Positions 59,549-64,000 of a stretch of DNA of 64,000 nt are shown one piece after another. The stretch covers positions 371,987 through 435,986 of the forward strand of contig NZ_CH724143.1 in assembly GCF_000153325.1 (NCBI RefSeq), written 5' to 3'. Origin of the DNA: Photobacterium sp. SKA34 (GTDB taxonomy: Bacteria; Pseudomonadota; Gammaproteobacteria; Enterobacterales; Vibrionaceae). The notes under the pieces are model-generated. The model made no database searches and was not told the DNA's origin. It saw only the letters and a program-made list of their open reading frames with translations. A program made the translations under genes and the position numbers. Numbering within the stretch: position 1 is the stretch's first letter; every line of letters begins with the position of its first letter.

Positions 59549-60238
59549 ATGGACTTTAGTATCTTTACAGAAAGTTGGGAAATCTATCTAGAAGGTTTTT
59601 ACACCACAGTGTGGATGGTTACCGTTTCGTTAGTGATCGGTTTAATTTGCGCGATCCCTATTGGGATGATGAGAAATAGTAGTAATAAACTTATTGCGTT
59701 TCCAGCTTGGGCATACATTTATTTTTTTCGTGGTACGCCGCTATTGATTCAGCTTTATCTTATCTATTACGGATTAAGCCAAGTTATCGATGTTCAGGGT
59801 ACAATGTGGCAAGAGGCATGGTTCTGTGCTCTCGTCGCTTTCATCTTAAATACTGCTGCATATACTGCTGAAATTATTCGAGGCTCTATTAATAGTATGC
59901 CGCAAGGTGAGATAGAAGCAGCGAAAGCTTATGGCATGAGCCCATTTCAAGCGTTTCGTCGTATTATTCTTCCAAGTGCATTACGACGAGCGTTACCAGC
60001 ATACAGTAATGAAGTGATCTTCATGGTTCATGGCTCAGCTGTTGCTGGGATTGTGACAATTGTTGATTTAACAGGGGCTGCGAGGATTGTGAATTCTCGT
60101 TATTACGCACCGTTTGAATCTTTCTTGTTTGCTGGGCTTTGTTACATGGTGCTGACGTTTGCCATCATCTGGGTATTTAAAAAACTTGAAGCGCGGTATT
60201 TACGCCATTTACAGCCATTAACTGAGATAACAGATTAA
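59549..60238 (+). CDS. hisM: Histidine/arginine-type ABC importer, permease M
   Basis: This 229-residue partner permease has IYFFRGTPLLIQLYLIYYG near residue 65, the EAA motif (MPQGEIEAAKAYGMSPFQAFRRI), and ALPAYSNEVIFMVHGSA, all like HisM. It ends the operon and is followed by a terminator. Confidence 0.93.
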   Translation: MDFSIFTESWEIYLEGFYTTVWMVTVSLVIGLICAIPIGMMRNSSNKLIAFPAWAYIYFFRGTPLLIQLYLIYYGLSQVIDVQGTMWQEAWFCALVAFILNTAAYTAEIIRGSINSMPQGEIEAAKAYGMSPFQAFRRIILPSALRRALPAYSNEVIFMVHGSAVAGIVTIVDLTGAARIVNSRYYAPFESFLFAGLCYMVLTFAIIWVFKKLEARYLRHLQPLTEITD

Positions 60239-60250
60239 TAGGTTGAATAG

Positions 60251-60288
60251 AAAAGCTCAGCAGGCTAATAATAGATGCTGAGCTTTTT
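60251..60288. terminator. Bidirectional terminator hisM / grxB
   Basis: AAAAGCTCAGCA / TGCTGAGCTTTT (60251-60262, 60276-60287) with T-runs on each side, between convergent hisM and grxB. Confidence 0.88.
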
Positions 60289-60307
60289 GTTTTATAAGCT
60301 CTTTCTC

Positions 60308-60958
60308 TTACACCGCCACATCATCGTAAAGTGGGACAGAAGTCTGTGAAGCTACTTCATCAATGTATTGACGTACACGAGTTGGGTATTGGATCCCTTT
60401 CACGACAGTTAAATTACGCAGCATTGGAAATAGATGAATATCATCATAGCTAAGTTGGTTGCTACGCTCAGAAGGTAGTGTTACCCATTCTAATGTTTGC
60501 AGTGCTTTATTTGCGAGTTCAATGTAGTGCGCAGAGTCTTCAAAAGCTTGTTCAAAGCTGACTGATAACATTGTTTTTTTCTTGTTGTGGAACCACGTTT
60601 TTGCTTCTTCAACCTGAAACTCTGGTAGATCTACTTTTAGCCAGCGTGGATAGAGTAGGTAAGGCACACAATCTCGTGCCGCTTCAGCCCATTGTACTAA
60701 TTCATCTTGATGTACTTCCGGCGCTAGAACAGGATTGCCATCGTTGTTGTCGATAAATTTGACGACATCTAAGCTCTCAGCCATATAGTTACCATCTGGC
60801 TTTTGTAAAATAGGTACCATGTTAGCGCCTACTTTGTCTATACGTGCATCAATATCGTGGTTTTGTAGGTAAACCAATTCAATATCGGCTTTTTTTAAGC
60901 CCGCAATCATCATTGCTTTTACGCAGAAAGGGCAATGATCAAATACAAACAACTTCAT
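60308..60958 (-). CDS. grxB: Glutaredoxin 2
   Basis: GrxB is a GST-like glutaredoxin that reduces disulfides with glutathione. The active site is Cys9-Pro-Phe-Cys12 (HCPFC). The VPILQKPDGNYMAESLDVV motif is the GSH-binding part of the N-domain, and the C-domain is all helical. Length 216, E. coli 215. Confidence 0.95.
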   Translation of the reverse strand: MKLFVFDHCPFCVKAMMIAGLKKADIELVYLQNHDIDARIDKVGANMVPILQKPDGNYMAESLDVVKFIDNNDGNPVLAPEVHQDELVQWAEAARDCVPYLLYPRWLKVDLPEFQVEEAKTWFHNKKKTMLSVSFEQAFEDSAHYIELANKALQTLEWVTLPSERSNQLSYDDIHLFPMLRNLTVVKGIQYPTRVRQYIDEVASQTSVPLYDDVAV

Positions 60959-61022
60959 AGTTAGTCCCTTGTGGTGAAGTAGAGTGAAGATAAAAAGGAG
61001 AGTAGATACTCACCTTTATTCA

Positions 61023-61832
61023 TTATTTGAAGACAGACCAAATAGGTGCGTGATCAGAGGGTTTTTCGATGCCACGTAATTCGTAGTCGACATCTGATTC
61101 AATACAGCGCTCAGCCAGTGATGGTGTAGCAAGAATAACATCAATGCGTAGACCGCGATTATCAACAAAGCCTTTTGATCGGTAGTCAAACCATGAATAT
61201 TTATCATCTACCGTAGGGTGAAGTTGCCGGAAAGTATCGGTAAAGCCCCAGTCTAGTAAGGTTTGTAACCACTCACGTTCAATTGGTTGGAATGAGCATT
61301 TACCTGTTTTTAGCCAGCGTTTAGCATTAGCTGGGCCAATACCAATATCTAAATCCATAGGACTGATATTAATATCACCCATCACGATTAGTTCTTCATC
61401 GTTAGTGTGGGCAGTATTGAGGTAATTCATCAGATCAGCGTAGAACTTCTCTTTTGCAGGAAATTTTGTTTCGTGCTTAATATTATCGCCCTGTGGGAAG
61501 TAACCGTTCATCACAGTGATATTCTTGCCGCTGTCTTGCTTAAAGGTTGCCATGATCATTCGACGTTGAGCATTTTCATCATCGGTTGGGAACCCTTTTT
61601 GTACGCTAATTGGCTCTTGCTTACATAGCATTGCAACACCGTAATGAGCTTTTTGACCATGGAAGTAAACTTTGTAGCCCATCGCTTCAACATCCGCTAA
61701 AGGGAAGGCTTCATCATGAACTTTGATTTCTTGTAAGCCGATCACATCCGGCTGATGCTTTTCAATTAAGGCTTGAAGTTGGTGAAGGCGAGCGCGTAGC
61801 CCGTTGATATTGAAGGAGATAACTTTCATCAT
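61023..61832 (-). CDS. xthA: Exonuclease III
   Basis: XthA is the main AP endonuclease and 3'-phosphatase for base-excision repair. The 269-residue product has [20 protein letters not shown] with the metal Glu, [15 protein letters not shown], and KPSDHAPIW with the catalytic His. Two ATG codons (61832, 61829) are possible starts. Confidence 0.97.
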   Translation of the reverse strand: MMKVISFNINGLRARLHQLQALIEKHQPDVIGLQEIKVHDEAFPLADVEAMGYKVYFHGQKAHYGVAMLCKQEPISVQKGFPTDDENAQRRMIMATFKQDSGKNITVMNGYFPQGDNIKHETKFPAKEKFYADLMNYLNTAHTNDEELIVMGDINISPMDLDIGIGPANAKRWLKTGKCSFQPIEREWLQTLLDWGFTDTFRQLHPTVDDKYSWFDYRSKGFVDNRGLRIDVILATPSLAERCIESDVDYELRGIEKPSDHAPIWSVFK

Positions 61833-61877
61833 TTATTCCGATTACTGTCAGTTTTTAATTACGGATAAGAAAAGATA

Positions 61878-62670
61878 CTAACATAGATATTTAACGCTGG
61901 TAGAACCTATTTCTTTTAAATAACCGATGAGGTTAATCGATATAAAACGAGGGGAAGCGGAAGCGGTAACACCACCATCTACAGGTAAGTTTACAAAGCT
62001 TGTATCATCACTTGCTAAGAAACTCATTACCGCTGCAACTTCTTCAGGTTCTGCTACACGTCCTAGCGGGATACGTTCGTTAATATCGTCAGGCCAGCCA
62101 TTAGTCATGTTGGTTTTCACTAGGTTTGGGCATACAGAGTTAACACGCACACCTTCTAGGCCAAAATCCATTGCAAGTACACGAGTTAAGTTGACTATCA
62201 CACCTTTTGACACGCAGTAGTAAGCAGCGCCCCAGTCAGCACCTAAACCAGAAACAGAGTCATTATTAACAATACAGCCTTTACTTTCGATCAAGTGAGG
62301 TAATGTATATTTAGAACAGTAAATAGCACCGTTAATATTTACGCTAGAGATTTTTTCCCAATATTGAACGCTACTGTCTAATATTGTGCCTGGAATATGT
62401 ACGCCAGCATTATTCATTAAAATGTCAACTTTATTGAAATTCTTAGTGGTTTGATCAATAAAGTTTTTCACTTCAGCTTCATTTAAAATATCGGTTTTAA
62501 TACTCAGTGTTTTTCTGCAATTTACTCACTGTGTACTTTATCTAGTGCGTCTTGATAAAGATCTGCTAGAACAGCAATTGCGTCTTCAGAGGCAAAACGG
62601 TGTGCTCAGCTTTACCCATGCCATTACCTGCACCTTTGATAATGACTACTTTTCCTTCAAATCTGTTCAT
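61878..62670 (-). pseudogene. Decayed SDR oxidoreductase gene
   Basis: The 3' two-thirds (61878-62471) still reads as a classical SDR: LMNNAGVHIPG, a Ser in NDSVSGL, YYCVSKG (YxxxK), and PVDGGVTAS near the end. The 5' part from ATG 62670 (MNRFEGKVVIIKGAGNGMGKA) is broken. A one-base loss near 62606 shifts frame; a stop (TAA at 62522-62524) and a second one-base loss in an A5 tract (62510-62514) follow. In the GxxxGxG motif the usual Thr is Lys. A shorter protein from GTG 62471 would lack the cofactor-binding N-terminus. Confidence 0.85.
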
Positions 62671-63010
62671 AGCTAATTCTTATGTCATATAAATAGTGGC
62701 GTTATCTTAAGTCTCTTATTAATACTATTTTGTGATGATGAACACTTGTTATTTTAGGTATCAAGAAGGGATGAATAGCTAAATACAATGTTGTTTTTTG
62801 GGAAATATATTTGAATAATTTATTCATATTTACGTAATGGTATGTATGTCAAATAAATAAATCAGTGTTTTATTTTTGTGTTGAAGAATTAATTTTAATT
62901 GGATGGTTAAATATAGTTATTAAAATCAATAGATTAGATTTTTAATAACAGTCTATTTTTAGCTGTAATTCTAGGTCATGATAAAAAGAGATAAAAAATA
63001 CGTACTTTAC
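62671..63010. other. AT-rich gap between the SDR pseudogene and glsB-like gene
   Basis: About 340 bases of AT-rich sequence with no coding region or repeat that I can support. Confidence 0.5.
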
Positions 63011-63040
63011 TTGTACTGAATTCGTTATCAGGTCTATGCT
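63011..63040 (+). promoter_or_regulatory. Promoter upstream of the YeaQ/YmgE-like gene
   Basis: TTGTAC (63011-63016) and TATGCT (63035-63040) are 18 bp apart; CTATGCT fits a sigma-S type -10 (CTATACT). E. coli relatives of the gene are stress-induced, so sigma-S control is plausible. Not tested. Confidence 0.4.
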
Positions 63041-63139
63041 AGATGAATACGAAATACTACAACATATTGTTTTAAATAGTATTCGGATGAATATAACGCA
63101 GTAATGATATTGTTACTGCCACAGACGAAGGAAAATATA

Positions 63140-63382
63140 ATGTCTATTATCACTTGGATTATTGTTGGTCTTATCGCTGGTGCGTTAGCTAAATGGTTAA
63201 TGCCTGGAAATGATGGTGGCGGTTGGATTGCTACATGTGGTTTAGGTATTGCTGGTTCTTTTGCCGGTGGTTTCCTTGGTTCATTGCTGGGTATTGGTGC
63301 TTCAGGTTTACTTGGTACCATTATTGTTGCAACTGTTGGTGCTTTGGTACTGCTATTTATCTATAACCGATTTATTCGTTAA
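63140..63382 (+). CDS. GlsB/YeaQ/YmgE family stress membrane protein
   Basis: The 80-residue protein has three hydrophobic segments rich in Gly (IIVGLIAGALAKWLMPG, then GIAGSFAGGFLGSLLG, then IVATVGALVLLFIYNRF). It belongs to the transglycosylase-associated family. AAGGA at 63128-63132 supports ATG 63140. Function is unknown. Confidence 0.92.
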   Translation: MSIITWIIVGLIAGALAKWLMPGNDGGGWIATCGLGIAGSFAGGFLGSLLGIGASGLLGTIIVATVGALVLLFIYNRFIR

Positions 63383-63401
63383 TTGACGAAATAAAGGGTA
63401 T

Positions 63402-63438
63402 AAAAAACCTAGAATACGTATTGTGCTCTAGGTTTTTT
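63402..63438. terminator. Bidirectional terminator after the YeaQ/YmgE-like gene
   Basis: AAAAAACCTAGA / TCTAGGTTTTTT (63402-63413, 63427-63438) with T-runs in both directions, between convergent genes. Confidence 0.88.
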
Positions 63439-63443
63439 ATTAT

Positions 63444-64000
63444 TTAATCGATCTGATTTATCACTGTTGTATATGTTGAACTATATCGCTTTATCAGTGT
63501 TTTCTTCCAGTTTGCTAGTGGTTGCGGCAGCGGTATTTTTTTTATTTGTTTTAAATACTCGAGCGCCTCGCAATCATTATATTGATGTTGGTTAAGTAAA
63601 CTTTCGCAATAACCTATCATAGCTTCACTACATTGTGGGTAATCATGCAAAATGGTGCTGTACAGTGCTTCGGCACGTTTTGAATCTTGGATTAAGTTCA
63701 CTTTTGCGGTTTCTAAATGACTAACCAGTAGTCGAACATTTTCAATAATAAGTTGTTTTTCTGTCAGTTCACTTAAACGAAATTGACTGTGACCATCTAA
63801 TTCTGAGCGTGTCATGAGTACCTGATAGATCTCCCCAATTAATCGTGTTTCCCCGTAACTTATAAGCATTGGTAGAGAGTCCACCATAATAATAGTGGGA
63901 GCTTGACTCATCGCACCAAAAAAGGGGCTCAGTCCTTGAAGTAATCGTCTTTTTGCTTTTTGTTTGTGTCGATCGGTGTGATTAATACGTGCAAGTGCAA
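63444..64000 (-). CDS. 3' part of an unrecognised gene cut by the window edge
   Basis: The minus-strand frame ending at 63444 is open through the window boundary (about 184 codons): residues KQKAKRRLLQGLSPFFGAM precede the internal ATG at 63911, so the start lies outside. The C-terminal region looks helical and TPR-like (RAEALYSTILHDYPQCSEAMIGY). I do not recognise it. The frame is free of stops over the whole visible part, which supports a real gene. Confidence 0.6.
   Translation of the reverse strand, partial: ALARINHTDRHKQKAKRRLLQGLSPFFGAMSQAPTIIMVDSLPMLISYGETRLIGEIYQVLMTRSELDGHSQFRLSELTEKQLIIENVRLLVSHLETAKVNLIQDSKRAEALYSTILHDYPQCSEAMIGYCESLLNQHQYNDCEALEYLKQIKKIPLPQPLANWKKTLIKRYSSTYTTVINQID

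Overview
The window is about 40% GC and looks like a chromosomal segment of a marine gamma-proteobacterium of the Vibrionaceae, most probably Photobacterium. The gene order queA-tgt-yajC-secD-secF-suhB-trmJ-iscRSUA-hscBA-fdx-iscX-pepB-ndk-rlmN-pilW-rodZ-ispG-hisS-yfgM-bamB-der is the Vibrionaceae order, and the proteins are close to their E. coli counterparts. The genus is inferred from gene content and is not proven. I see no rRNA, tRNA, CRISPR array, insertion sequence, prophage or integron.

Layout. 1-4.8 kb: tRNA queuosine genes (queA 3' end, tgt) and the Sec accessory genes. 4.8-6.7 kb: a VirK/YbjX-type gene and suhB on the minus strand. 6.9-13.4 kb: trmJ and a complete isc operon with two abutting type 1 IscR sites and internal hairpins. 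13.6-16.3 kb: two tandem pepB aminopeptidase genes. 16.3-26 kb: ndk, rlmN, pilW, rodZ, ispG, hisS, yfgM, bamB, der. 26-32 kb: ybbN-ybbO-tesA and the divergent ybbA-ybbP, where tesA and ybbA share two bases of their start codons. 32-33 kb: an FMN riboswitch ahead of ribB. 33-36 kb: yfcH, yfcE, a SelW-like protein and a TauE/SafE permease. 36-40 kb: ackA-pta and yfbV. 40-44 kb: a small DUF6172-like gene, a ChaN-like iron/heme lipoprotein with a possible Fur box, and rlmA. 43.6-48.5 kb: a pgtC-pgtB-pgtA sensing cassette without an adjacent pgtP transporter. 48.7-56.1 kb: yfbU, fhs, a 34-codon membrane peptide next to a perfect FNR box, pflA, pflB and focA. 57-60.2 kb: a histidine/arginine-type ABC importer. 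60.3-64 kb: grxB, xthA, a decayed SDR pseudogene, a GlsB/YeaQ/YmgE protein and the 3' part of an unrecognised gene cut by the window edge.

Functional themes. The isc operon makes the Fe-S clusters needed by IspG, RlmN, PflA and the sensor FNR, several of which are encoded here. Mixed-acid metabolism is well represented: PflB makes acetyl-CoA and formate, Pta-AckA converts acetyl-CoA to acetate and ATP, FocA moves formate, and Fhs can load formate onto tetrahydrofolate. The focA upstream region has an FNR box centred 41.5 bp from the start predicted from an extended -10.

Most of the window is ordinary core genome. I did not find a convincing new multi-gene system. The best leads are small or regulatory: two unannotated membrane mini-proteins, several intergenic structured elements, the tandem pepB pair, the Pgt cassette with a degenerate AAA+ regulator and no transporter, and an operator-like heptamer repeated around hisP.
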